Shown here: positions 56,393-64,000 of the stretch, piece by piece
How positions within the stretch are numbered: the stretch's first letter is position 1
Layout of the letters: each line of letters opens with the position of its first letter
Origin: Streptomyces sp. ITFR-16
GTDB lineage: Bacteria > Actinomycetota > Actinomycetes > Streptomycetales > Streptomycetaceae
Length of the DNA stretch: 64,000 nt
NCBI RefSeq assembly: GCF_031844705.1
Contig: NZ_CP134609.1
Coordinates: forward strand, 6,758,001-6,822,000
Reading direction: 5' to 3'
Notes under the pieces: model-generated
What the model saw: the letters and a program-made list of their open reading frames with translations, nothing else
Told to the model about the DNA's origin: nothing
The model's database searches: none
Position numbers and translations under genes: made by a program

Positions 56393-57571
56393 ATGCCCGC
56401 ATCACCGAGCACCGCCCGGGCCATCAACGACCGGCTCGCCCTGCGACTGCTCCAGCAGGACGGCCCGCTGACGGCCACTCAGTTGAAGACCCTCACCGGA
56501 CTCTCCCGGCCCACCGTCGCCGACCTGGTCGAAAGGCTCCAGGGAGCGGGCCTGATCCATGTGGTCGGCGAGGCCGGTGCCCGGCGCCGGGGCCCCAACG
56601 CCCGCCTCTACGGCATCGTCGCCGACCGCGCCCTGCTGGCGGCCCTGGATGTACGCACCGACAGTGTCGCCGTCGTCGTCGCCGACCTGCTGGGCGCGAC
56701 GCTCGCCGAGGCGACCCTGCCGATCGGCAGCGACACCGCCGCCGACGACGCCGTCGAACACGCCGTCGCCCTGCTGGAGCGGACCGCGCGCCGGGCCGGC
56801 ACGGCCCCGCTGCACAGCGTCGGCATCGGCGCCCCCGGCCTGATCGACCCGGTCAGCGGCGAACTCCGCGACACCTCGGGGCTGCCCTCCTGGCACCGCA
56901 GCCTGGTGCGGGTGCTCCAGCAGCGGCTGCCCGCGACGGTGCTCGTGGAGAACGAGACCAACCTCGCCGCCGTCGCCGAACACCGCGTCGGCGCGGCCCG
57001 CGACCACGACACGTTCGTCCTGCTCTGGCTCGGCCACGGTGTCGGAGCGGCCGTCATGCTGGACGGTGCGCTGCGCCGGGGGGTCTCCGGCGGCGCGGGC
57101 GAGATCGGCTTCCTGCCGGTGCCCGGCACGGCCGGGCTTCCCTCGGCCGTCAACTGCGACGGCGGCTTCCACTCCTTGGTGGGCTCGGCGCCGCTGTGCG
57201 AACTGGCCGCCGCGCACGGCATCACGGTGTCCGCCGACGGCCGGGAGCCGGGCGCGGCGGTGGCCGTACGCGCGGCGCTCGCGGGGGAGGGGGACGGCGA
57301 GGCGTTCCTCGGCGCCGTCGCCGACCGCCTCGCCCTCGGCGCGGCTGCCGTCGCCTCGGTCCTCGACCCGGGCTGCGTCCTGCTGGCGGGCGAGGTCGGC
57401 CACGCGGGCGGTGAGGCGCTGGCCGCGCGGGTGGAGGAGCGGCTGGCGATGATGTCGCCCCTGCGCACGGAGGTCCGGGCCGGGACGCTGGGCGGCACGG
57501 CGGTCCTGCGGGGCGCGGTGCTGGTGGCGCGGGAGGCGGCGCAGGACGCGTTGTTCGCCCCCGAGGGCTGA
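56393..57571 (+). CDS. ROK-family transcriptional regulator
   Basis: The 392-residue protein has an N-terminal winged HTH (LTATQLKTLTGLSRPTVADLV) and a C-terminal ROK sugar-kinase-like domain (IGAPGLIDP, WLGHGVGAAVMLDG, GGAGEIGFLP). A zinc-site CXCGXXGC is not seen; instead NCDGGFHS is present, so the domain may be a sensor without the usual zinc site. The ATG at 56393 follows GGAAGGA; GTG at 56372 is less well spaced. It probably controls the divergent MFS gene. Confidence 0.9.
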   Translation: MPASPSTARAINDRLALRLLQQDGPLTATQLKTLTGLSRPTVADLVERLQGAGLIHVVGEAGARRRGPNARLYGIVADRALLAALDVRTDSVAVVVADLLGATLAEATLPIGSDTAADDAVEHAVALLERTARRAGTAPLHSVGIGAPGLIDPVSGELRDTSGLPSWHRSLVRVLQQRLPATVLVENETNLAAVAEHRVGAARDHDTFVLLWLGHGVGAAVMLDGALRRGVSGGAGEIGFLPVPGTAGLPSAVNCDGGFHSLVGSAPLCELAAAHGITVSADGREPGAAVAVRAALAGEGDGEAFLGAVADRLALGAAAVASVLDPGCVLLAGEVGHAGGEALAARVEERLAMMSPLRTEVRAGTLGGTAVLRGAVLVAREAAQDALFAPEG

Positions 57572-57994
57572 GGGTTCCGTCCTCAATCGCCGGACGGGCT
57601 TGTCCGGTGCGGGTGCTCCGTGAGGTGCGGACTCTGTCCGGGTGGGGGTCCGGTGCCCCTCCGGGGAGACTCCTCGGACGACGAACGTGCGGCGACGACG
57701 CACTGGTACTCGGGAACATGTTCGTCGTCCTGCGGGGACTCCCCTGCACGGCCCCGGACCGGCCGTCGTGCGTCTGCGGCAGTCGGACAACCGGCGTTCA
57801 GTCGCAAGGACGGCCGGGTGGGGGCGTGCAGGGGAGTCCCCGCAGGAAATGGCGTACGACCCGGGTCCCTCGCGTACCCGGGTGAACACGCCATTTCCGA
57901 GGAGTCTCCCCGGAGGGACCCCACCCCCACCCACCGGACAGAGCGAACCCCGTGGGGCACCAACCCCACGGGGAACCCCGCCACGGAGAGGGGA
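57572..57994. other. Gene-free 423-bp stretch between ROK and chitinase genes
   Basis: I find no credible gene here. It begins with a fragment like the dispersed Streptomyces palindrome CCTCAATCGCCGGACGGGCT (about 57583-57602). It then holds the multi-branched repeat element 57659-57915, and ends in A/C-rich sequence before the chitinase stop. Open frames across it have no ribosome binding sites and follow the palindromes. Confidence 0.75.
57659..57915. repeat. Closed multi-branched palindromic element
   Basis: A perfect 19-bp outer stem (57659-57677 / 57897-57915) encloses three adjacent hairpins: A (GACGACGAAC 57677-57686 / GTTCGTCGTC 57720-57729), B (perfect 21-bp arms 57730-57750 / 57825-57845) and C (GGAAATGGCGT 57845-57855 / ACGCCATTTCC 57888-57898). 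They abut with almost no unpaired bases, giving a four-way junction. Imperfect pairing extends the outer stem to about 57630 and 57945. Confidence 0.85.
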
Positions 57995-60340
57995 TCAGCA
58001 GGCGCCGAGGTCCTCCCAGACGCCCCACTCACCGGTGGACCCGGGCGCCTCGCCCTTCGTCCACCACTTCGCCTTCCACTGGTGCGCCCCGTGGCTCACC
58101 GTCGCCCCCGCCCCGTACTCGGCCGACGCGCTCCAGGCCGCCGCCGCGCAGGCGCCGCCGGTCGGATCCGGCGTAGGCGTCCCACCCGTGGGGTCGGGCG
58201 ACGGCGTGCCGCCCCCGGTGCCCGGCTCGACCACCGTCGTGCCACGGGCCAGGTCCCCGGCGAGCGCGTACGACTTCCCGCCGAAGGTCACCGTCCAGTT
58301 CGACGGTGTCGACGTCGGCAGGTAGTACACGAAGTCCAGGTCCACCGAGGCGCCGGGCGCCAGGGTCTGCCAGGACGGCAGCTTCAGCGAGACGCGGTTG
58401 TAGTCGCCCTTCAGCCCGCCGATGTTGTTCGCGGCCGTGTGGTCGCTGCGCACGATCGTCGTGCCGAAGCCCGACTGGTCCTTGGCATTGGCCGGCGCCG
58501 AGGTCGCGTAGTCGAACTGGAACTCCGTGCCGCCCGGCAGCGTCGTCTGCGTGTTGTTGGTGATCTTCAGCTTGGGGCTGATCGGGTAGTTGGAGTCACC
58601 CAGCGGGAACTGGTCGAAGGACACGTCGATGTCCAGCGCCTGCGTCGGCAGGTCGATGGTCGAGCGCTTCGCCCCGTACGGCGCCGCCGACTTGAAGGTG
58701 TCGTACATCGTCGAGGTGAGCGTGGAGCCGGGCTCGTACTGTCCCTTGGCGGCGTTGTAGCCGTAGTCGCCCGCCAGCTCCCAGATCATCGTGCCGCCGA
58801 TGCCCTTGTCGGCCACGTAGTCCGCCTTGGCCTTCACCGACTGCTCGTCCTCGGTGGAGAGGAAGACCTTCTTCTCCGCGTTCCACAGCCACGGCGCGAC
58901 CAGCGTCGAGTCGTACTTGCGGACGTAGGTGCCGGTCAGCTTCGTGTCCGCCGGGAACCCGTAGTCCGTGACGTAGTCGCCGACGACACCCTTCTCCAGG
59001 TTCTTCGCGTGCCACATCGGGTTGGAGCCGGCCGGGGCCTCCTTGCCGTTGGTGTCCAGGTCGTGCCAGAGGTTGTCGATGCCGACGGCGCCGTCACCGC
59101 ACTTGGTCAGCCCCGCGCCCGCCGGGCAGTCCGTGGAGGCTGCCTTGCCCCACAGCCCGTCGGTGCCGCCCTGCACGTTCTTGAAGCCGCGCGTGTAGTA
59201 CGGCAGCCCGATGTTGATGCGGCCGGACGGCATCGAGCCGCGGAAGTAGTGGTAGGCCCAGTCGGTGTTGAGGTAGCCGGTGCCGCCGTACTGCGAGGTC
59301 GAGTAGACGCTCGCCTGGGCGAGTTCGGCGTCCTTGCCGTCGTCGAACAGCGCGGCGTTGGGGCCGACGTACTCGTTCCACGCGCCGTGCAGGTCGTACG
59401 ACATGATGTTGACGTAGTCCAGGTACTTCTGGACCTGGAAGGTCTCCATGCCGCGCAGCAGATAGCCGGACGAGGGAGCGGCGACGCTGAGCAGGTAGTG
59501 CTTCCCGTCGGCGGCGGACGCCCGGTCGAGCTTCTCGCGCAGGGTCTTCATCAGCGCGCCGTAGCTCTTGACCAGTCCGGCCCTGCGGGCGTTGGACAGC
59601 GTCCAGTCCAGCGGGTTGCCGGCGTCCTTCATCGTGGTCGGGTACTCGTAGTCGATGTCGACGCCGTTGAAGCCGTACTTCTTGATGAAGGCGACCGTGG
59701 AGTCGGCGAAGGTGTTGATTCCGGCCTGGTTGACCGAGCCGTCGGCGTTGGTCGCCATCGAGTAGAAGCCGCCGGAGTCCACCCGGTTGCCGCTGTCGTC
59801 GAAGTAGCCGCCGGTCTCGGCCCAGCCGCCGACCGAGACCATCGTCTTCACGTTCGGGTGCTGCTTCTTGAACTTGGTGAGCAGGTTGAAGTGGCCCTTG
59901 TACGGGAGGTCCGGGTCCATCTCGGCGCCCGCCACGCCCGGCCAGGTCATCCCGGTGGAGGCGTTTTCCGGCCCGTCCGCGCCGACCGAGATCTTGTTGG
60001 CGCCGTCGACATGGGCGAATGCGTAGTTGAGGTGGGTGACCTTGTCCCAGGGGATGTCGGAGGCGAGGTAGGCGGGGGTGCCGTCCTTGCCGGTCCGCCA
60101 GCTGGTGAAGTAGCCGATGACCCGGCGCGGGTGGTCGGCGCCCATCTTCTCGCGGCCCTCGGAGTCGTACACGGAGCAGTACGGCACGGCCACGCCGGGC
60201 GTCTCGTACAGCCCGTCGGGGCGACAGGACTCCTGGTCGGCGGCGTGCGACACGGTGGCGGAGAGCGATCCCATCAGCAGCGCGGCGACGGTGGCGCCGG
60301 CTGCGAGGAGCGTGGTTCTCGCGCGGGTGGGAGACAGCAC
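57995..60340 (-). CDS. chiI: Secreted GH18 chitinase with C-terminal chitin-binding domain
   Basis: The 781-residue protein has a signal peptide (TTLLAAGATVAALLMGSL, ending near SHAA) and a large GH18 domain with catalytic motif GVDIDYEYP (Glu as proton donor). A beta-rich module precedes a Gly/Thr/Pro linker, and the C-terminal CBM5/12-type domain has AYGAGATVSHGAHQWKAKWW-like aromatic residues. GTG at 60340 follows AGGAGGA. The position next to the riboflavin operon fits chitinase ChiI of S. coelicolor, so the symbol is given by synteny recall. Regulation by chitin through the direct-repeat promoter is likely. Confidence 0.9.
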   Translation of the reverse strand: MLSPTRARTTLLAAGATVAALLMGSLSATVSHAADQESCRPDGLYETPGVAVPYCSVYDSEGREKMGADHPRRVIGYFTSWRTGKDGTPAYLASDIPWDKVTHLNYAFAHVDGANKISVGADGPENASTGMTWPGVAGAEMDPDLPYKGHFNLLTKFKKQHPNVKTMVSVGGWAETGGYFDDSGNRVDSGGFYSMATNADGSVNQAGINTFADSTVAFIKKYGFNGVDIDYEYPTTMKDAGNPLDWTLSNARRAGLVKSYGALMKTLREKLDRASAADGKHYLLSVAAPSSGYLLRGMETFQVQKYLDYVNIMSYDLHGAWNEYVGPNAALFDDGKDAELAQASVYSTSQYGGTGYLNTDWAYHYFRGSMPSGRINIGLPYYTRGFKNVQGGTDGLWGKAASTDCPAGAGLTKCGDGAVGIDNLWHDLDTNGKEAPAGSNPMWHAKNLEKGVVGDYVTDYGFPADTKLTGTYVRKYDSTLVAPWLWNAEKKVFLSTEDEQSVKAKADYVADKGIGGTMIWELAGDYGYNAAKGQYEPGSTLTSTMYDTFKSAAPYGAKRSTIDLPTQALDIDVSFDQFPLGDSNYPISPKLKITNNTQTTLPGGTEFQFDYATSAPANAKDQSGFGTTIVRSDHTAANNIGGLKGDYNRVSLKLPSWQTLAPGASVDLDFVYYLPTSTPSNWTVTFGGKSYALAGDLARGTTVVEPGTGGGTPSPDPTGGTPTPDPTGGACAAAAWSASAEYGAGATVSHGAHQWKAKWWTKGEAPGSTGEWGVWEDLGAC

Positions 60341-60448
60341 GTTCGGTTCCTCCTGGGGAGGTCGGCAGAACACAACTGACAAAAGGGTGGGTCGTGTTGG
60401 GTTCCCGGTGTGCGCACACCGCGGAACCGCTCCTCGGAGGTGACGCAG

Positions 60449-60490
60449 AGATTAAGAGGACTAGACCAGTGCGTCAATAGGTCTGGACCA
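60449..60490 (-). promoter_or_regulatory. Chitinase promoter with two 12-bp direct repeats
   Basis: Read on the minus strand, TGGTCCAGACCT (60479-60490) and TGGTCTAGTCCT (60457-60468) flank a -35 TTGACG (60472-60477), with -10 TAATCT (60449-60454) 17 bp away. The first repeat equals the 12-bp repeat described in Streptomyces chitinase promoters. Both resemble the DasR site core TGGTCTAGACCA. Confidence 0.8.
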
Positions 60491-60605
60491 TTAATGACGA
60501 GGTGTCCGAAAAGAGCCTTGTCACGGCCTGTCTGTGAGCCACTCCACAGCGTTCACCCGTATGGCCCCCGGCCAGTCGTGGCACACTGATCGTGTACCAG
60601 CAGTA

Positions 60606-60732
60606 GCGCACTCCGGGGTCGGTGCAATTCCGAACCGGCGGTTACAGTCCGCGACCCGTCCGCATCCAGCGGCCGGTTGACCAGGTGAGATTCCTGGACC
60701 GACGGTTAAAGTCCGGATGGGAGGCAGTGCGC
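60606..60732 (+). ncRNA. FMN riboswitch (RFN element)
   Basis: Closing stem GCGCACT (60606-60612) / AGTGCGC (60726-60732) encloses the conserved RFN blocks: GGTGCAATTCCGAACCGGCGG, the GTTACAGTCCGCGACCC block, GACCAGGTGAGATTCCTGGACCG and GTTAAAGTCCGGATGGGAG (each named here only in part). FMN binding should lower expression of the ribDEM-BA operon that starts 157 nt downstream. Confidence 0.96.
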
Positions 60733-60764
60733 GGCGGGCCGTTTCGCGGGTACGCCGCCGTCGG

Positions 60765-60799
60765 CGGATGGTTTTCGGGCGACCGATCCATCCGTTTTT
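60765..60799 (+). terminator. Terminator-like hairpin in the riboswitch expression platform
   Basis: CGGATGG (60765-60771) pairs with CCATCCG (60788-60794) and TTTTT follows (60795-60799). Its place between the aptamer and ribD suggests transcriptional control by FMN. Confidence 0.6.
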
Positions 60800-60889
60800 C
60801 GGGCATCCGGCGTCCCTGCCCTGCGTTCCGCTTCATCTGTCGTCATCGACAGGCCCCGGAGTCCGTGCCCGAAGAGGCAGGAGGACCCG

Positions 60890-61990
60890 GTGGACACCGC
60901 AGCCGACACCACCGCTATGCGCCGAGCCGTCACGCTCGCCGCCCGCGGTCTCGGCTCCACCAGCCCCAACCCGGTCGTCGGATGCGTCGTCCTCGACGCG
61001 GCAGGGCGACCCGCCGGAGAAGGCTTCCACCGGCGCGCCGGCGGACCGCACGCCGAGATCCACGCCCTGCGCGCGGCCGGCGAGAAGGCCCGCGGCGGCA
61101 CCGCCTACGTCACCCTCGAACCCTGTAATCACACCGGCCGCACCGGCCCCTGCGCCCAGGCCCTCATCGAGGCCGGAGTCGCCCGGGTCGTGTACGCGGT
61201 CGGCGACCCGAACCCGCAGGCCACCGGCGGTGCGGACACCCTGCGCGTCGCCGGGATCACCGCCGAGCGGGGCCTGCTCGCCGAGGAGGCCGAAGCGGTC
61301 AACGCCGCCTGGCTGACCTCGGTGCGCCTGGGCCGTCCGCACGTCACCTGGAAGTACGCGGCGACCCTGGACGGCCGGATCGCCGCCGCCGACGCCACCA
61401 GCCGCTGGATCACCTCCGTCGAGTCCCGCGCCGACGTCCACCGGCTGCGCGCCGAGGCGGACGCCGTCGTCGCCGGCTCCGGCACCGCCCGCACCGACGA
61501 CCCCCACCTCGCGGTACGGGGCATCGAGGGCGCCGTCCAGCCGCTGCGGGTCGTCGTCGACACCGCCGCCACCGCCGTACGGCCCGGCGCCCGGGTCCTC
61601 GACACCGCCGCGCCCACCCTCGTCGCGGTCGCCGACGACGCCGACACCGGCCACCTCCCCGAGGCGTCCGTCCTGAGGCTGCCGCGCGCGGCCACCGGCC
61701 CCGGACTGGACCTGCCCGCACTGCTCGCCGCCCTCCACGGGCGCGGCGTCCGCTCCCTGCTCCTCGAAGGCGGCCCCACCCTGGCCGGTGCCTTCGTCGC
61801 GGCGGGCCTGGTCGACAGGGTCGTCGGCTATCTCGCCCCCGTCCTCCTCGGCGCCGGCCCCGCAGCCCTCGCCGACGCCGGAATCTCCACCATCGCCCAG
61901 GCGTTGCGCCTCGATGTGACCGAGACCGTACGCATCGGCCCCGATCTGCGCATCACCGCCGTCCCCGGCCCAGCCCGGAAGGAAAACTGA
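60890..61990 (+). CDS. ribD: Bifunctional riboflavin deaminase/reductase RibD
   Basis: It catalyses steps 2 and 3 of riboflavin synthesis. The 366-residue protein has an N-terminal cytidine-deaminase-like domain with HAE and EPCNHTGRTGPC zinc motifs. A C-terminal reductase domain follows (KYAATLDGRIAAADATSRWI). GTG at 60890 follows AGGAGG (60879-60884). It is first in the FMN-riboswitch operon, and ribE begins immediately after its stop. Confidence 0.95.
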   Translation: MDTAADTTAMRRAVTLAARGLGSTSPNPVVGCVVLDAAGRPAGEGFHRRAGGPHAEIHALRAAGEKARGGTAYVTLEPCNHTGRTGPCAQALIEAGVARVVYAVGDPNPQATGGADTLRVAGITAERGLLAEEAEAVNAAWLTSVRLGRPHVTWKYAATLDGRIAAADATSRWITSVESRADVHRLRAEADAVVAGSGTARTDDPHLAVRGIEGAVQPLRVVVDTAATAVRPGARVLDTAAPTLVAVADDADTGHLPEASVLRLPRAATGPGLDLPALLAALHGRGVRSLLLEGGPTLAGAFVAAGLVDRVVGYLAPVLLGAGPAALADAGISTIAQALRLDVTETVRIGPDLRITAVPGPARKEN

Positions 61991-62608
61991 GTGTTCACCG
62001 GAATTGTCGAAGAACTGGGTGAGGTCACCGCCGTCGAGAAGCTCGACGACGCCTCTCGATTCCGCCTGCGCGGTCCCGTCGTCACCGAGGGCGCCAAGCA
62101 CGGCGACTCGATCGCCGTCAACGGCGTCTGCCTGACCGTCGTCGACCTCGGCGAGCACGAGTTCACCGCCGATGTGATGGCCGAGACCCTGAACCGCTCC
62201 AGCCTCGGCGCCCTGGCCACCGGCTCACGCGTCAACCTGGAACGCCCGATGGCCCTCGGCGGCCGGCTCGGCGGGCACATCGTCCAGGGCCACGTCGACG
62301 GCACGGGCCGCATCGTCGAGCGCACGGTCTCCGAGAACTGGGAGATCGTGAAGATCTCCCTCCCGGCGGACCTGACCCGCTACGTGGTGGAGAAGGGGTC
62401 GATCACCGTCGACGGCGTGAGCCTGACCGTCGTGGACGCCGGACCCGACTACTTCACCATCAGCCTCATCCCCACCACCCTCGCCCTGACCACGCTCGGC
62501 ATCAAGGGGCCCGGCGACCCGGTCAACCTGGAAGTGGACGTCATCGCGAAGTACGTCGAGCGGCTGCTCGGCGACTCCGCCCGGGAGTCCGGGGAGCCGG
62601 CGAAGTGA
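61991..62608 (+). CDS. ribE: Riboflavin synthase alpha chain
   Basis: It makes riboflavin from two molecules of lumazine. The 205-residue protein has two repeated lumazine-binding domains, each with the signature MFTGIVEELG-like start and the SIAVNGVCLTV or SITVDGVSLTVV repeat. The GTG start abuts the ribD stop, and the ribM GTG overlaps its own stop. Confidence 0.95.
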   Translation: MFTGIVEELGEVTAVEKLDDASRFRLRGPVVTEGAKHGDSIAVNGVCLTVVDLGEHEFTADVMAETLNRSSLGALATGSRVNLERPMALGGRLGGHIVQGHVDGTGRIVERTVSENWEIVKISLPADLTRYVVEKGSITVDGVSLTVVDAGPDYFTISLIPTTLALTTLGIKGPGDPVNLEVDVIAKYVERLLGDSARESGEPAK

Positions 62609-63249
62609 GCGCCCTGCACTGGCTGAACTCCGAGGCCTTCACCGTCTTCGACCAGCACATCATCTGGTCGGACATGATCGGCAACACGATCGGTCTGATC
62701 GCCCTGACCCTGGGCTGGCTCCGCTCCGTCTGGACCTGGCCCGCCCAGCTCCTGTCCGGCGTCGTGCTGGTCGCCGCCAACGTCTCCGTGCACCAGGCGG
62801 GCAGCGTAGGCAAGCAGCTCATCGTCGTCGCCGTGGCCGTCTGGGGCTGGCAGCAGTGGACCCGGGGCAGGCAGCAGGCCCAGGACGGCTCCATCGCCGT
62901 CCGGTTCGCCACCTGGCGCGAGCGGGGCTTCCTGCTCGGCGGCGCCGCCCTCGGCACCCTCGCGGTCGGCGGCCTGTTCACCGCGTTCCCCTCGCTCTCC
63001 TGGAGCCCCTGGGCCGACGCGTACATCTTCGCCGGGACGCTCGTGGCGATGCTCGCCCAGGCGCGCGGCATGGTCGAGTTCTGGTTCGCCTGGCTCCTCG
63101 TCGACCTGGTCGGCGTCCCGCTGAACTTCCACAGCGGACTCGCCTTCTCCGGTCTCATCTACGTCGTCTACGGGGCCCTCGTCCTGTGGGGCATGCGCGA
63201 CTGGTGGCTGCGTACGCGGACACCCGCTCTGGAAGGAGCCACGGCATGA
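62605..63249 (+). CDS. ribM: PnuC-like riboflavin transporter RibM
   Basis: The 214-residue membrane protein has about six hydrophobic segments and the PnuC-family motifs WPAQLLSGVVLVAANV and GWQQWTRG. It lies in a riboflavin operon between ribE and ribBA, the same place as ribM of Streptomyces davawensis, which is a riboflavin importer. That makes riboflavin more likely than nicotinamide riboside as substrate. It overlaps ribE and ribBA by 4 bp each. Confidence 0.88.
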   Translation: MSALHWLNSEAFTVFDQHIIWSDMIGNTIGLIALTLGWLRSVWTWPAQLLSGVVLVAANVSVHQAGSVGKQLIVVAVAVWGWQQWTRGRQQAQDGSIAVRFATWRERGFLLGGAALGTLAVGGLFTAFPSLSWSPWADAYIFAGTLVAMLAQARGMVEFWFAWLLVDLVGVPLNFHSGLAFSGLIYVVYGALVLWGMRDWWLRTRTPALEGATA

Positions 63250-64000
63250 CTGCCCAGCCCACCTGGTTGCACCGGGAGCACACCGCACCCGCCGAGGACC
63301 TCTCCCTCGACCCCGTCGAGCAGGCCGTCCGCGACATCGCCGCCGGCCGCCCCGTCGTGGTCGTCGACGACGAGGACCGGGAGAACGAGGGCGACCTCGT
63401 CATCGCCGCCGAGAAGGCCACCCCCGAGATCATCGCCTTCATGATGAGCGAGTGCCGCGGACTGATCTGCGCGCCCATGGAGAACGACGAGCTGGAACGG
63501 CTCGAACTGCCGCAGATGGTCGACCACAACACCGAGTCGATGAAGACCGCCTTCACCGTCTCCGTCGACGCCTCCGCCGCGCACGGCGTGACCACCGGCA
63601 TCTCCGCCGCAGACCGCGCCACCACGCTGCGCCTGCTGGCCGGCGGCACCGCAGGACCCGGCGACTTCGTCCGCCCCGGCCACATCTTCCCGCTGCGCGC
63701 CCGCACCGGCGGGGTGCTGGTGCGCAACGGCCACACGGAGGCCGCCGTCGACCTCGCCCGGCTCGCCGGGCTCCGCCCCGCCGGCGCCATCGTCGAGATC
63801 GCCGGCGAGGACGGCGTCATGCTGCGCCTGCCGCAGCTGGTCCCGTTCGCCCGCAAGCACGGGCTGACGATCATCTCCATCGAGGACCTGATCGCCTACC
63901 GGCGCACCTCCGAGCCGACCGTCCGCCGTGAGGCCGAGGTCCGGCTGCCGACCGCCTTCGGCGCCTTCACCGCGTACGGCTACCGCTCCACCGTGGACGG
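63246..64000 (+). CDS. ribBA: Bifunctional DHBP synthase / GTP cyclohydrolase II RibBA, truncated by window end
   Basis: The frame starts at ATG 63246 and stays open to the last base. The first 210 residues form the DHBP synthase domain with VVVVDDEDRENEGDLVIAAE and HTESMKTAFTVSVDA motifs. The GTP cyclohydrolase II domain begins near EVRLPTAFGAF and is cut off. It supplies the C4 unit and, when complete, the pyrimidine precursor of riboflavin. It overlaps ribM by 4 bp. Confidence 0.94.
   Translation, partial: MTAQPTWLHREHTAPAEDLSLDPVEQAVRDIAAGRPVVVVDDEDRENEGDLVIAAEKATPEIIAFMMSECRGLICAPMENDELERLELPQMVDHNTESMKTAFTVSVDASAAHGVTTGISAADRATTLRLLAGGTAGPGDFVRPGHIFPLRARTGGVLVRNGHTEAAVDLARLAGLRPAGAIVEIAGEDGVMLRLPQLVPFARKHGLTIISIEDLIAYRRTSEPTVRREAEVRLPTAFGAFTAYGYRSTVD

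Noticed and set aside
57572..57994. CRISPR-like array
   Set aside because: The repeats are inverted, of different sequences and unequal length, with no regular spacer; no cas genes are present.
57607..60379. Long plus-strand open frame opposite the chitinase gene
   Set aside because: It starts inside the palindromic element and then shadows the chitinase gene.
60622..61128. Plus-strand ORF over the riboflavin leader
   Set aside because: It overlaps the FMN riboswitch and ribD in another frame and has no homology.

Overview
This is a 64 kb chromosomal window from a Streptomyces (or very close actinomycete). The DNA is about 70% G+C, codons end almost always in G or C, and GTG starts are common. 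The first 24 kb carry the conserved Streptomyces order efp-nusB-bldD-pyrR-pyrB-pyrC-carA-carB-pyrD-pyrF-sihf-gmk-rpoZ-coaBC-metK-priA-fmt-rsmB-rpe, and the right edge carries the riboflavin operon downstream of a chitinase.

Core block (1-24 kb). The end of an upstream gene (probably aminopeptidase P) is followed by efp and nusB. The developmental master regulator bldD faces them and has two adjacent BldD-box-like sequences in front of it. The pyrimidine operon pyrRBC-orf-carAB-pyrDF starts with a PyrR-binding-loop-like RNA that includes the pyrR ribosome binding site. A membrane-anchored protein of unknown function is translationally coupled inside this operon. Next come nucleoid protein sIHF, guanylate kinase, RNA polymerase omega, CoaBC, MetK, a helicase-dead PriA, Fmt, RsmB, Rpe and a SorC-type regulator.

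Metabolic block (24-32 kb). A lone class I terpene cyclase converges on the SorC regulator, and both genes end inside a 78-bp perfect palindrome. A GuaB1-type IMPDH/GMP reductase follows, with a structured leader and a small coupled leader ORF. Then come an aldehyde dehydrogenase, an Lrp/AsnC regulator and a davA-davB pair that turns lysine into 5-aminovalerate through the monooxygenase route.

Accessory carbohydrate block (32-51 kb). This is the most unusual part. Two divergent gene sets flank an IclR regulator. The leftward set encodes a secreted beta-helix protein, a Gfo/Idh/MocA oxidoreductase, an ABC importer without its ATPase, a sugar-nucleotide-epimerase-like protein, a DHDPS-like aldolase (DUF993), a hydroxyacid dehydrogenase and an FAH-family hydrolase. 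The rightward set encodes a class III aminotransferase, an enolase-superfamily dehydratase, an amidohydrolase, an SDR, a second secreted beta-helix protein and a GNAT. The two beta-helix genes point away from each other and share a 618-bp almost identical 5' module (two differences counted by eye). This makes an inverted repeat around the regulator and the first four rightward genes. Inversion would swap the two gene bodies between promoters and keep both frames open. The content looks like import and catabolism of an unusual acidic or amino-modified glycan; the substrate cannot be named from sequence.

Right end (51-64 kb). A DUF5995 protein, a small GH6 glucanase, an NCS2 nucleobase permease, an MFS transporter divergent from a ROK regulator, and a gene-free 423-bp stretch holding a multi-branched palindromic element. 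Then comes a GH18 chitinase (chiI-like) with the direct-repeat promoter typical of Streptomyces chitinases. Last is an FMN-riboswitch-controlled ribD-ribE-ribM-ribBA operon, cut by the window end. I saw no tRNA, rRNA, CRISPR array, insertion sequence or phage gene.
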